NCBI GenBank assembly: GCA_023362775.1
Contig: JALMGJ010000014.1
Location: forward strand, 2,378,001-2,442,000
Direction of reading: 5' to 3'
Length of the DNA stretch: 64,000 nt
From: Charina bottae
Lineage: Eukaryota; Chordata; Lepidosauria; Squamata; Charinaidae
The position numbers were made by a program, and so were the translations under genes. This document shows, piece by piece, positions 48,871 to 61,085 of the stretch (position 1 is its first letter; each line of letters starts with the position of its first letter). The notes beneath the pieces were generated by a model that worked only from the letters and a program-made list of their open reading frames with translations, ran no database searches and was not told where the DNA came from.

Positions 48871-49176
48871 CAGGGGTCCCCAACCTGTTAGGAACTGGGC
48901 CGCGGGGCTCCCGCCTGCAAACCCCACCCCCTTCAGTGCGATTGACTCCTGCCTGCAAACCCCGCCCCCGGTGCTTGTGATTGGCTCCCGCCTGCAAACC
49001 CCACCCCCCAGTGTGCGTGATTGGCTCCCGCCCGCAAACCCCGCCCCCCGTCCACGGAAATCCCAGAAACCCCGCCCCCCTGGCCCGCGGAAATCCTGGA
49101 AACCCTGCCCCCCCAGTCCGCAGAAAAATTGTCTTTTGAAACCGGTCCCTGGCGCCAAAAACGTTGGGGACCCCTG
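48871..49176. mobile_element. hAT-like element with CAGGGGTCCCCAAC ends and internal tandem repeats
   Basis: Terminal repeats caggggtccccaac and gttggggacccctg with a perfect 8-bp TSD tgctacag (48863-48870, 49177-49184). The interior holds about four imperfect copies of a 37-40-bp unit (tcccgcctgcaaaccccac and a spacer gtgattggc). Confidence 0.9.
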
Positions 49177-49184
49177 TGCTACAG

Positions 49185-50010
49185 CATCTTGGCCGGAGAG
49201 GAGCCTGCGCTGCAAGGCCTGCGATTAAAATCCTAAGGTGTAGTGACAAGATAAGCAGAGCTGCACCACATGCTGGCATGCAAAGGTCACTGCAACGCCT
49301 CCCCTAAAAAGCCGTGGGGGTTGCAGGGAGGGGGATTGAAACATGCATTCTTCTCAGCATCGGGGAGCTCCACCGGTGGGGCAGTTCAGGCCTCCTTTGC
49401 AGTGATGCCCCTTTGCAACAGTCATGTGAGTTGGACCCCTGGGATGGCTACTGATGTTTGCCCCCCGCCCCAGGCAGATGGACGGTGCTTTCGTCCTTGG
49501 CCAATTTCAGGGGCAGGCTGGATGCTTTATCAGAAGACCTGCAATTTCACATGGGATTTCTGGATGGTCTCTTGCAGCAAGGTCGTTATTGAATCACATT
49601 CGGTGGAGATGCCCCAACCTCCATGATTCCCAGCAAAGGGGGCTGTGGCTCGTGGGACGTGGAGTCCAACAAAGGGTACCATGTTGGGGAAGATTGCTGG
49701 AAGATCTGAGGCAACCCGTTCCCAGACCTGCCCTGTGCATTCTTGGATACATAACACTGATTCAGAACCAGCTCTGTTTCTGTGATTCAGTTTTCATATC
49801 GATGCATCCAGCATTCAGTCTGTCTCTTTTTCCTCTTCTCATATCCTGCATTAGGACCTCACATTTTATTGCTCCATTATTTGCTCCCTTACAAACATCT
49901 AACAGCGTATTAGTCATTAGTCTGCCTACACCTTTCAAAACTGCCAGAAGTAACAAATAGAAAGATTTATGCTACAAGGCTTACTTTCTTTTTCAATGAG
50001 GATGATGAGC

Positions 50011-50056
<46 letters not shown>

Positions 50057-50299
50057 TTAGACTTCTAAAATGTTCCCATTCCGTGGAAGCTTCTTGGCAC
50101 AGCTGTGTAATGGCACACATCATAATTGATGCTGGAGGAAAAAAAGAAGCAGAGGAAGAAACTAAAAAAGATCAGTGATTGGAGGTAAAAGATAAAGTGT
50201 GCAGAGGCCCTTATGAGGTCCGTACCTGATACAGTAAATGGGGCAGGTAGCCTGCTCTACACCAGAGATGCTCTAAAACAGGAATCCCCAACCATTTTG
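49185..50299. other. No gene recognised; (TTA)n array
   Basis: (TTA)n is at 50011-50056. A fragment ggaatccccaaccattttg near 50282 may be the left end of another CAGGGGTCCCCAAC-type element. Confidence 0.45.
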
Positions 50300-51255
50300 T
50301 GTTTTTATTTTCATATAATTTTATTAAAGATTTTTAAAAAGGAAGATAAAAACTAATGCAAACTAATATAAAGTAAGAAAAAGAAAAAGAAAGAAATCAA
50401 AGAGAAAGTTAAAAGTGCAAGGAAGGAAAGAAAAAAAAGTAATAGAAAAAATGGAAAAGAAAGAAAAAGAAAAAAGATACAAAGAAGTAGCTTCCAATCT
50501 TCTTTACGGCAGTTATAAGTACAATCATAAATTTACCTCTTACTCTATGGTTACAACATAACTCTCTTCTTTCTATAATCTATCCAGTCTAATCATCAAA
50601 ACCATAAATCATACGTTCATTTTTTTCTTTCATGCAAAAAGTCTATAAGGGGTTTCCAGTCAGCAATAAATGTAGCTATTGCCTTTTCTCTGATCAAAGA
50701 AGTCAATTTAGCCTTCTCAGCAAGTTTCATCATGTGGAGTCCTTGGTGATCTCTTGAACCTTGTTGTTTTCTTGCAGACGTTTCATTGCCAGGCTAGGCA
50801 ACATCTTCAGTGCGAAAAGGGAGTGGAACTTGCTCTCTGTTTATATACCCTGGTTTGTCCTGCCTGTGTTGGTGGAGGTGTTGTTCTCTCCTTAGGAGTT
50901 CCTTGATTGGGCTGTTGTTTGCTGCTTGGTTGATTGACTGCGTTAATAGTTCCTTGACTAGGGTATATTGTGCTGTTTGATTGTTCCTCTGGTGCTAATC
51001 TTGGTGTTAATCTTTGCATATCTGGGTATTGATTGCTGGTAAGGAGGTGTTCTGGTCTTCTGGCTTTTCTATTGTCTCTTTTGAATGGTATGTAAATGTT
51101 GTTTACCTCTATGTGTCTGTTGATGGCTGCTTTGTCTGAGTGCCATGCTTCCAGGAATTCTCTAGCGTTTTTGATTTGGCTTGGTTTAAGAGGTCCATCA
51201 TCTTCACCAACCATTCCTCCATTGTGGGTAGTGCCAAATCTTTCCATCTCAACCA
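50300..51255 (-). mobile_element. L1 LINE 3' end, split by a Penelope-like insertion
   Basis: On the minus strand the outer parts read RWKDLALPTMEEWLVKMM and MMKLAEKAKLTSLIREKA, DWKPLIDFLHE. These align with the L1 at 26105-27195. The A/G-rich 3' UTR is also shared. The Penelope-like element sits between the two coding parts. Confidence 0.82.
50734..51190 (-). mobile_element. Penelope-like element, 5'-truncated, inside L1
   Basis: Nearly identical in layout to the minus part at 47620 (gtggagtccttggtg, gcagacgtttcattgccagg, INRHIEVNNIYIPF). It ends at the NQAKSK region, so the GIY-YIG core is missing. The probable TSD agtttcatcat/aggtccatcat (9 of 11) is at 50723-50733 and 51191-51201. Confidence 0.82.
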
Positions 51256-52280
51256 TTTTGAACTAGAAGATACATGTGGAATTTTGAAAACATCTTTGGG
51301 GACTCTCACAAAATGGCAGCCACGGAGGACGCAAGTAGTTACAAAGCACTGATTTATGCACTGGCAACAGTTACTTGCCACCCAGAGCTGGATACTTCAT
51401 ACTCCCCCTGCTTACCTTTGTCCCTTTTCCAGCCAGGTGGGCACACGTCCAAACGAGACTGGGCATCAATTTTCTAATATTTTTATTTTCTAAGAATGCC
51501 AGTGAGGCCGAGGTGGGATCCAGAGGCATTTTTGGAGACCAACAAGATCCTGAAGGTTGGCCCTTTGCTTTGCAACCAAACAGTTGCCCCCTTTTCATTA
51601 ATGAATTTCTATTAATGGGAAGAGTCAGATGGAGCAGGGAGCCTGGTGGGCCCCATCTGGGGGATCACCACTCCAAATAATGCCTATCCTTAAATCTGCG
51701 AGCATGAATATGATGCAATTGTTGCACAATCTCTCAATGGGCCGCCTGTAGCCATTTCAGATGTTTGATGTTTCTGTGCACTGAGAACCATGTACATCTA
51801 TAGGGGTGGGCAAAGGATGACAAACGATATCAGCATGTACATAACTGACACAACTTATATACTTGCATCAGGCGTCACAAGGTCATCACCCAGTTGCACC
51901 ACCTGCACTATGATGGGGTGACACACGTGCTGACATTGTGATATCATTGTGGCTTGTTATGGACACCACAGATGAGAACTGGAAGTGTCCTTCACCTCTG
52001 TCATCTCAAGCCACATAGTCTGACCTCCACATATTGACCTATTCAATCTGCTCATGTAAATCTTTGTTCCTGTGCATGGGAATTTCCATACATGTTGGGA
52101 TATTATATTTTGCAGGGACTGGAAAGCCCCGTCCAGACCTGTGCATAAACAGCTTGGGCATACATAGCCATGGGCATCAGATAGTCTTGTTTCACTGCCC
52201 CCATTGTGGTGTTTCTCCAGTTCCAAAAATGTTTGGTGATTGGGTTCAATCTGTGGTGGCTTCCCCAAGTTAGATTTCCC
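51256..52280. other. No gene recognised
   Basis: Unique-looking sequence. Confidence 0.45.
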
Positions 52281-52293
52281 TAGGAAGGGTGTA

Positions 52294-52630
52294 AGGTAAA
52301 GGTAAAGGTTCCCCCCGCATGTTTGTGCAGTCGTGTCCGACTCTAGGGGCCGGTGCTCATCTCCGTTTGTTAGCCGAAGAGCCAGCGTTGTCCAAAGACG
52401 CTTCCACGGTCATGTGGCCGGCATGACGCGCGTGGAACGCTGTTACCTACCCACCAAAGTGGTACCTATTCATCTACTTGCATTTGCATGCTTTCGAATT
52501 GCTAGGTTGACAAGAGCTGGGGCGAGTGCGGGAGCTCACTCTGTCACGCAGGGCTAGGGATTCGAACCTCCGAACTTGCAACCTTCCAATCGACAAGCCT
52601 GGCGTCTTACCCGCTGAACCACCACGCCCC
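52294..52630 (-). mobile_element. tRNA-derived SINE, copy 3
   Basis: Full-length on the minus strand: aggtaaaggttcccccc tail at the left, B-box complement ggattcgaacc, and the head tgaaccaccacgcccc at the right. The TSD taggaagggtgta is at 52281-52293 and 52631-52643. Confidence 0.92.
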
Positions 52631-52643
52631 TAGGAAGGGTGTA

Positions 52644-54027
52644 CACTGGAGCAAAAAGGAGGTCATGCAAAGTTAGGGGACTGTAGGAAGGTGGCAGGAC
52701 CTTCTCAGCAGCTATCTAACTGGTGAAGCTCCTGCAGTTAATGTTGCCAGGTTTTAACAGCTATCTTGGCAGAAAAGGGGATTTAGGCAAAATGTGCCAA
52801 GTTAAAAAAAAATGTTCACTTTGATCTCTGCTAGCTTCCATCTCCCTGATATCCTTCTTGCCTGTCTTTTTCCTCCTGTGCAGCTCAGTGGTCCATGTGG
52901 AAACTCTCAAAGGACAGCCTGTGCCCTGTTTAAAGGCCATCTGCTGCTGGAGACCTCCGTCTCTCTCTCTCTGGTTCTCCACTCTTGGCAGCTGAATGAA
53001 TGCCACCCACTGGGAGCTATTTAACTTCAGAGTTCAACTCACTTTGAATGGAATTCTGGAGAGGATGGAAAAGACACTGCCGTTCTAAGAAAAATAAATT
53101 AAGAAGAGCTTTCTCTCCACTTAGCTCTGAGATGCAGTGCATCCAAATTCCAGCAGGTTATTATTTGGATTGGAGGCCTTTAGATGTCAGGAGCTTTTCA
53201 GAAAGGCTGGGTGGTGACTGTTGAGTGGAAACAGTGACCGCTCAGCTGGTTTCAAGCCAGTTTGAGTGTAGACATACCTTCAAATAGAGGGTGAAGCAAA
53301 AATGGAGGTCAAGGGGAATGCTTCTTTTGATTGTCTTCTGCTTTGGCAAGTTGTCTCAACTTTTTTTAAAATACTCGGCTAGAAGGTGCTGAAGGAGGGA
53401 CCCACCTCAGGGTCATATTGTTGGTTATATAAACCCAAACTGCCTTATACTCACACCCTTGCACCCAATGCCAGAACAAAACTTCGGGATGTGAGGCACC
53501 TCCAAGCATGTGCAATAGGTGTCCCCCTCAGCATCAGGGAACCCCTCTGGTGGGGCAATTCAGGCCACGTTGTCCTTTGCAGTGATGCCCCTTTGCAACG
53601 GTCATGTGAGTTGGGCCCGTGGGATGGCTACGAATGCTTCCCTCCCCCGCCCCAGACAGATGGATGTTCCTTTCGTCCATGGCCAAGTTCAGGGACAGGT
53701 TGGATGCTTTCTCAGAAGATCTGCAATTTCACATGGGATTTCTTGAAGGACTCTTGAAAGTCTGCCTTCCAGACCAGACGGCTTGTGAATTTCTAAATAT
53801 TCAGAACGTTAGCAGTTTTCTGATTAATTTATTGCCAGGGGTGTCCAAAACACACCATCATGGAGGCTTGTGTTCCAGAATAGGCCATCCTGAGGGTTCC
53901 AGGGGTGGGATGGACTGAGTTGGTTGAGCTCCCAAACATGTAGGAGCCCATTTCAAGCTCAGAGCCTCCCCTGATGTTGCCTTCCCCCTGCCTTTCTCCT
54001 GCTGCCATTCTCTCTCCATTCTGTTTG
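52644..54027. other. No gene recognised
   Basis: A stretch near 53500-53760 is similar to 49350-49580 (ccccctttgcaac, gtcatgtgagttgg, gatttctggatgg-like text). This is an old duplicated or repeated segment of unknown type. Confidence 0.45.
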
Positions 54028-54035
54028 ATCTACAG

Positions 54036-54238
54036 CAGAGCTTTCCAAACTTTTCATGTTGGTGATACACTTTTTAGACATGCATCATTTCGCGACACAC
54101 TCTTACAGCAGGGCACAAGGCAGGCACTAGGACCTGCGCGGAATCCTGGCAGGGCTCGGAGGCAGCAGCAGCCGCTACACACCCAGACACTGCAGCCGAC
54201 ACACTAATGTGTTGCAACACACAGTTTGGAAAGCTCTG
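54036..54238. mobile_element. hAT-like element (CAGAGCTTTCCAAACT ends), copy 3
   Basis: Termini CAGAGCTTTCCAAACT and agtttggaaagctctg. The TSD atctacag/atctatag (7 of 8) is at 54028-54035 and 54239-54246. Confidence 0.88.
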
Positions 54239-55070
54239 ATCTATAGGGTCACAATGTTTTTCAGGCCAAGGGTCCTTTAGAGCAGGAACCTAGAGACTGT
54301 CAAGTCAACTGGGATGAGACAAAGACCTGGCCTCAGGCTGGCTGAGCACAAATTAAATTTGATATCATTTAGGTTACAGCTCAAAGAAAATGGAAAGGTG
54401 CGATAAATTAATACATTCAGTAGTTTTTCCCGTCTGTCACATTAAAATAATGCAATTTAGCTGCAGCTTTGGAGAGGTCCAGGGGCCTGGGGGTCGTAGT
54501 TGGGGTCCCAGTGGGTGCCCCCTTTCTTTAAAGCAAGTCCCCTTGCTGTTTGGTGCCTCCTGCTCCAGTGGATTTCACCTGTTACTCTTCCTGGCATCCC
54601 TTTGGATGTGCATCCAACAGCTCCTTACAAACATTTTAACTGAGCGCGGGAGCAGAATTTTGCCCCCAATTAATTGGGGCCTGCTGTTTAATTCCCAGGC
54701 TCAAACAAGGTACAATTTAGGTTCTGTCCCCTCGACGTCTGGCTCCTTTTCTACTTCTGGCTATTTCCTAGCCCTGCGCCACATACCTTCCCATCCCTCT
54801 GGTGAGGTTTTCATTTGCAGAGCTGACCTTTTTAACCCTGGCAGCCACACAGCAATAATACGGCGCTAACGATGCAAGGAAAACGCCTGCAGGGGAGCAT
54901 CGTAGCAAAGGTCTTTGTGTGTCTGGAAAAAGGAGGTTGGAAGCTGGGTTTCATTTATGATTCAGCCACCCTCCACTTCAAGTCTTTAGCAATAGGATGC
55001 CCTGCCAGGGCAGGCGATACCCTTCGCTTGGCAGATTTCTGATTGTCCCCCAGTCTCTCATTTGCCTTAT

Positions 55071-55112
55071 GAAGTCCACACATCTTAAAGTGGCCAAGGT
55101 TGAGAAACACTG
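55071..55112. mobile_element. hAT foldback element, right arm only
   Basis: The segment gaagtccacacatcttaaag is followed by ggttgagaaacactg, the right-terminal arm of the family seen complete at 42069. Confidence 0.65.
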
Positions 55113-56261
55113 TGTTAGAGAGACACCTTAAACGGCTCTCCCCACAGTTTGCTCTGCCCCACTGCTGCTTAGCACCTCCCTTACCAGAAAACAAGATCCA
55201 TCCCAAGGAAGGCAGGAAACATTGTGATTAATTCACAAATCCCAACACTGCACTGTACCTTTTGCATTGTCTGAATTAAAATACATACAGTACGTACATA
55301 CATACAGTACATACACACACACACACCCCTTGGCTTATTCCTGGCGTGTTTTATGCTTCTCTGGGGCTGCCTTCCCCTTCAACTTCTCTCAAACTTTCTC
55401 ATAATTAAAGGGCCACGTCAAGCTAGGCGGCTCCGACTGTGTCGAGATTGTGAAGTGTTTGCAGGCAAGAAGGGGGTGGCAAAATCGAGGCTGGATTCAA
55501 GGTTGCCAATCAAAAGTTGGCATCTGTGCAGAATCCTCATCTGGGGGTAAATAAGATGGATGCATTCTCTCTCTCTCTCTTCCTGCCTTTTCACAAAAGG
55601 AAGAGTTGCCTCTTGAGAGTTTGGTCATCCCTGGACTTGGGAGCAGAGAAAACAGCGCAAGCTCCATTTTACATGGATTCCCTATTTCCTAGCATTTTCT
55701 CTGTGTTTTGTCACATCTTTATTTCTGTAAGGACTTAATAGGCATCAGAGCAGCTGCATTAAAGCCTAATTGCAGCATTTAGAAAAGTAGGAGAAACTGG
55801 GGGTTTTTTTTTGGTTTGTTTGTTTAACCCCTCCTGGAGATAGTGGTAAAATGGCCACTGACTAAATGGGGCTATTAGAGTAAGAGCCGTTCGTGGAAAT
55901 GGGGCTTCACTTCTGGTTGAAAGCTGTCAGCTGATGTTTTTTCAAATTGTAAACAGCGAGGTGATTAGGTAGATTCCTATCTTCTAGGAATCCAGTCACC
56001 CCTTCTGGCATTCCTATTCCAGAGGCAATGAAGCTGGGTGATTGCACATGCCACGGCAACAAAATGTGGATTTTTTTAAAAAAATTGGCTTACTGCAAAA
56101 TGGTGGCCATAGATGGACCCCTGTAAGATATTGGGTTATAATGAAGATCTTCAGTTTTAAAAAAAACCACTGTTTTTCTCTAGCTCCTTGTGGCTTTGGA
56201 GAAAGAGAGTAGAGGGTATCCGTAAGAGAAAGGTTTTCAGACAGAGAAAAAGCTGTCAGAG

Positions 56262-56331
56262 CAGTGTTTCTCAACCTTGGCAACTTTAAGATGTGTGGAC
56301 TTCAACTCCCAGAATTCCCCAGCCAGCCATG
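56262..56331. mobile_element. hAT foldback element, left arm only
   Basis: It runs from CAGTGTTTCTCAACCTTGG through ttcaactcccagaattcccc to agccagccatg, where the second arm is missing. Confidence 0.75.
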
Positions 56332-57175
56332 CTTTTATTTGGTTTGACCTGTCTCTGAAATTTAAATTGCAGGGGAGGGGTTTGAAAAAGAGGTTTAAAG
56401 GAGAAGAATTCTCTCTCTCTCTCTCTCTCTTTTTCTCTCTCTTTTAGAAACGAAATGAAACATCCCTCAGAAATGTTAATGCAGATTTTCAAGAAAGTTT
56501 ATGATGCTTGAAATTCAGTATCCCTAACTAGTTAGTTGACATGTTTGAGAGCTGCCCGGGTTAATGCAGTCAAATGCTTCTCATTAGTGAATGCGAATGT
56601 GCTCAAATAAGCACATGGACATTGGCTGGTGTACCTGTGTATCTTCTGCTTGTGAGCAGGTGCATTAACTGCAATTGGTAGCAGATAGTACAAGAATTTT
56701 GGCCTTTCGTGTCAGCTGTTGTTGTTGGCAGCTTCAGCACAAAGCATTCAGTTTCCATCCATCCCTCAATTACCAATAGCAGTGCCAGATTTCAACTCCG
56801 GCACCTTTTCCACCACTGGGGTTGGTGTTTCTGGGATGGAACTTCAGAAGATTCAGCAGAAGCCAGACCTTCCTTTTCTGGAACTGAGAAATCCTCCAAG
56901 TGCACAGAAGAACTAGGCCATGTGATATTAAGAGTATGTTCTCAGGGTCTTTTTGGATATACTGTATCTGCCCCTTGAGAGAGAGAAGGTGTCCCACAAT
57001 GAAGTTAGAGTCTGATCCATCTGGCTGCTTTTTATTCATAAACCCGTCGGGATTTACAGTTATGGGGGAGGCAAATGCAATGGAGATCTTTGCATCATGT
57101 GGAACGGCTGCTTGCTCCACCTTGGCTCAGTCTCTGTTCTGGTGGTCCTTTGGCAATGGTCTCAGACCTTTCATC

Positions 57176-57287
57176 TGGTGCCCACCAAATGCTTTAGGCT
57201 ACAGCTTCCATCACCCAAGCTACTGTTATGCTGGATGAAGGTGATGAGAATTTCGGTCCAAAATGTATGATGGGCAACCAGGTTGAC
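57176..57287. mobile_element. Foldback (palindromic) element, second family
   Basis: The left arm ctggtgcccaccaaatgctt, aggctacagcttccatcacc pairs imperfectly with the right arm ggtgatgagaatttcggtcc, aaatgtatgatgggcaacc. Half-copies are at 34645 and 43041. Confidence 0.6.
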
Positions 57288-59213
57288 TGGCCTGTTATGA
57301 ACCTCTGTCCAGAAGAACAATGAGGTTGGGGAGAAGACAGCTTCTTCGAGGATAGAAGGGCAGGGTGGGAAGCAACCTCATTAATTTGCCTTCTGGTAAA
57401 TTGGTGTTTTGTTAATGACACCATTATGGGAGAGCATCCATAGCATACGCCCCACTGGCCCAAAAAAGTTGCCTTAACTCCTTTCTCTAGTTAAGTAGGC
57501 TGTTGTGTCTGTTAAGTGTTCCAGAGATGTTTCCTAGGGGGGAAAGAGTAACTGTCATCTAGGGTCTTTCCCCCGACACAATTCAGTTCAGTTTCTAAAC
57601 GGACGCTCAATCTTGGAAGCTGCTGTTTTTTACCTGGAGGTGAGCTAACAAGGAACACACTGAAAAGAATGAAGGAACATGGATCTATGGGGAGCAGTTA
57701 CTCAATGAATAGGAAAGGACAAAAGCTTTTAACTGTGGCAGAAGGAGGTTCTTTATGGGAACCATAAGCAAAGAGGAAGCTGCAAATAGATGTGGTACCG
57801 GCTTCAGGATAGAGGCAGATAACACAATGCGATCCGGCATGGTCACTTGTGGCTACCTTCACAGCTCTTGAGGGGCCTCTGTCCCCTTTCTTCTCTGTTG
57901 CCTGAACTTGGCAAGCAAGGAAGGGGGAGGCGATCGGTGGCTTATGTATTTCTTATCGCAGATCTGCTGGGACACACGGTATTCATTTGCAGCTTAGGAG
58001 GGAGAGTGGATATCGTGGGAAAAGAAGGGAGAAAAGATTTGGGTGGAGAGAATGTGCTCCCCAGAGCTCAGGTGGGGAATTTTAAAAAATATTACACTTA
58101 AGCTATAATCAGGCATGTTTGATTTTGGATTAACATGATGTAGGAATCCAGCCCACTGGAGTCTGCAAACTGTAAATTATCCCTTATATGTGATGCCTGT
58201 TCAGTGGCTTCTTCAACAAAACATAATTTAAAGGAAAGCATAGCTCAGCAGCCTGTGAGAAAGCTGGGAGTTGAGTATCCTGGAGTTTTCTAAGATCAAA
58301 AGGTTGGTTCACAAATGCAGGGGAGTGACTTGTGTATTTTGTTCTGGACAAAGGGAACAGAGTTTATGTTGAGCTGATTAAAAAAAAACCAACCCCTTCT
58401 TTTGTTTAATGTAGTGTCTGTTGTGCTCTGTTGACATGATCAAGTCGGTGCTGGATTCTTGAATGGTTGAAGGTGTCCCCTAACTCCCTTAAATGTTTAA
58501 CTTTCCTTCAAGAATCACGGGAGGCAGAAAAATGTGGCCAACCCACCAATCCCAAGCAGGGTTTTGCCCCTGTTTTTCCTCAGCAATTGGTATTCTGAGT
58601 GATTGCACCAATAAATGGAAATTCCATTTAGTTGGCAGGGCTAAGAACCATCTGTAGGTAGAGCTATGTAAGGAGTCTAGATTGGAACTTGTGCCTTAAC
58701 AGGTGTTAGATTGTTTCTCTCCAATTTGCAATGCTATTATTCATAAAACTCTGCTTTTGGGGCACTTTTTATGCTAATGGCCCTCCCTACCCATCCCCTT
58801 CCCTGGCAGGCTCATGTTTTCCAGATATTACTTTTTCTCTTTTGTTCCTGTAGAGCTCATAAAGAGTAGATCGGCTGATGCTATGTTCCAGATATTTGGC
58901 ATCACAACCTTTCCCTCCCCCTCCAAGTCTTCCTCTTAGTTATTCTAAATTGTTCCTAAGGGGTAGGATGCTTCTCAATGTCAGTTGACTTTTAGAGGGA
59001 GAGAAAAGCCCAAATACTTAGTGTATCTAGAACTGAGAGGACTCAGAAACTGCAAGCCAGGGAGAGCGGTGTGCTGGGTTCCCCAAACATGCAGAATTCT
59101 AAAGCCAGGTTAACAAAACGCCATGGTCATGTATCATGCGGTGCTCAAACAAACTCCATCACAGCTTAATATGATGGCCTAGTTCACATGATATGTTGAG
59201 ACAATGGCTAGGT
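57288..59213. other. No gene recognised
   Basis: Unique-looking sequence. Confidence 0.45.
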
Positions 59214-59225
59214 TCCCATAACTTA

Positions 59226-59554
59226 GTAAAGTAAAGGTTCCCCCCGCACATTTGTGCAGTCGTGTCTGACTCTAGGGGCCGGTGCTCATCTCCGTTTGTT
59301 AGCTGAAGAGCCAGCATTGTCCGAAGACGCTTCCACGGTCATGTGGCCGCATGACACGCGCGGAACGCTGTTACCTACCCACCGAAGTGGTACCTATTAA
59401 TCTCCTTGCATTTGCATGCTTTTGAATTGCTAGGTTGGCAAGAGCTGGAGCTAGTGCGGGAGCTCACTCCATCACGCGGGACTAGGGATTCGAACCTCCG
59501 AACTTGTGACCTTCCGATCAACAAGCCTCGCGTCTTACCCGCTGAGCCACCACG
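59226..59554 (-). mobile_element. tRNA-derived SINE, copy 4
   Basis: Full-length on the minus strand, B-box complement ggattcgaacc. The TSD tcccataactta is at 59214-59225 and 59555-59566. Confidence 0.92.
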
Positions 59555-59629
59555 TCCCATAACTTACCTTACCTAATTTTAGCCTGGTCTTCTGGACTGT
59601 GCACATCCCCCTATTGAGTTCTACTACAA

Positions 59630-60130
59630 ATTGATTGATTGATTACATGCCATCAAGTTACTGTTGATTCTTACTAACCATATAGATAGACCTTCTCCAG
59701 GAGGATCTGTCCCCCACTTGGCTCTTCAGGTCTCCCAGTGGTGCATCTATTGCCTTTGTGAATCCCTCCAGTTTTCTGTGGGTTGTCCTCTTCTTTCCTT
59801 CCTCTCTCCCTGCATTATGGATTTCTCAAAAGAACTGGGTCTTTGCATGATGTACCCAAAATATGATAATTTGAGGCTGACCATTTGTGTCTTGAGTGAA
59901 AACTCTGGACTGATTTATTCTATGATCCATTTCTTTGTTTTCTTGGCTATTCATGGTAGATTCTCCAACACCAAAGTTCCAAAGTGTTAAAAGTCTTTCT
60001 GTCCTGCTTCCTCAAAGTCTGAGTTTCATTTTCATACAGTGTCAGATGAAAAACCATTGCCTGCATAGTTCTGATCTTTACTTGGATTCTATTTAGTTGC
60101 CTTAGTTAATGACTGTTGGAAGATCTGCCA
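59630..60130 (-). mobile_element. RTE-type LINE, ORF2 C-terminal region
   Basis: In reverse complement this follows the RTE ORF2 C-terminus in decayed form: a GVGE-type stretch, then a region aligned with the LKLSYFGHIMRR motif and the VEGK-R-RGRP region, ending near the KSRHRLD-type terminus at 59650. It is related to the Bov-B fragment at 38204 but distinct in sequence. Confidence 0.65.
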
Positions 60131-60526
60131 TTTGATCAGCTGGCTTGCAAAATTCCTAGGGTTCAATTGCTTAAAAACTGGAGCAAGAAAAGCTTTCTCT
60201 CCTCTCCATCTTTGCTATGATGAAAGATCTGGACATCTCTCTTCATGCCTCCGTTCTTGAGAAGTGGCCTGGCTGCAGGTATATGGTACCACTCCTTAAG
60301 AGAGTTACTAGTTTCAGATAGGAAGCTTGCAATTCAACAGTTGTGACACAAGAAGGATGGAAGGGAAGAGGAAAATGAACACCTGATTTTTGCATAATGT
60401 TTCATACATGTTATAACTCAACCTGCTTGACAAAGATGAGCCCACTGGAGCAGACTTGAAGAAGCAAGCTAGCCAGTCATTTAGATCAGATGCAAGAGAG
60501 GCAGGTACTGGGTAATATGCCACTTG

Positions 60527-61085
60527 AGTCAAGTAAAAGTCCTGGTGACCCCATGAACAAAACCATGGAGATCTCTTGGCAACAGTAGAGAACTAGTTTG
60601 ACATTGCCTTCTTCTAGAAACATTTTCAACAGTCCAGTCTACAGTCCTGGGATTTGCTAATGGTCAGCTATCCAACTATTAATCAGGCCTAATCCTGCTT
60701 AAAGGGGCGTGGTGGCTCAGCGGGTAAGACGCCAGGCTTGTCGATCGGAAGGTCACAAGTTTGGAGGTTCGAATCCCTAGTCCCGCGTGACGGAGTGAGC
60801 TCCCGCACTAGCTCCAGCTCTTGCCAACCTAGCAATTCGAAAGCATGCAAATGCAAGTAGATGAATAGGTACCACTTTGGTGGGTCGGTAACAGCGTTCC
60901 GCGCACGTCATGAGGCCACATGACCGTGGAAGCATCTTCGGACAACGCTGGCTCTTCGGCTAACAATCGGAGATGAGCACCGGCCCCTAGAGTCGGACAC
61001 GACTGCACAAATGTGCGGGGGGAACCTTTACCTTTACCTAATCCTGCTTAACTTGTAAGCTCAGAGAAGGGTGCCCACTGCTGAG
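60527..61085 (-). mobile_element. 5S-rRNA-derived SINE, split by a tRNA-SINE
   Basis: On the minus strand it contains the 5S-like part (tccaactattaatcaggcct, aatcctgctta and, after the insertion, acttgtaagctcagag) and the middle module (gacattgccttcttctag). The 3' tail at the left starts near gtcaagtaaaagtcctggtg. Confidence 0.75.
60703..61036 (+). mobile_element. tRNA-derived SINE, copy 5, inside a 5S-SINE
   Basis: Full-length with B-box GGTTCGAATCC. A perfect 15-bp TSD cctaatcctgcttaa (60688-60702, 61037-61051) lies inside the 5S-derived region. Confidence 0.93.

Larger units (their letters stand above)
54247..57175. other. No gene recognised; foldback arms and (CT)n
   Basis: It contains single hAT foldback arms at 55071-55112 and 56262-56331, a (cata)n/(ca)n run near 55281-55325 and (ct)n near 56410-56450. 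Confidence 0.45.
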
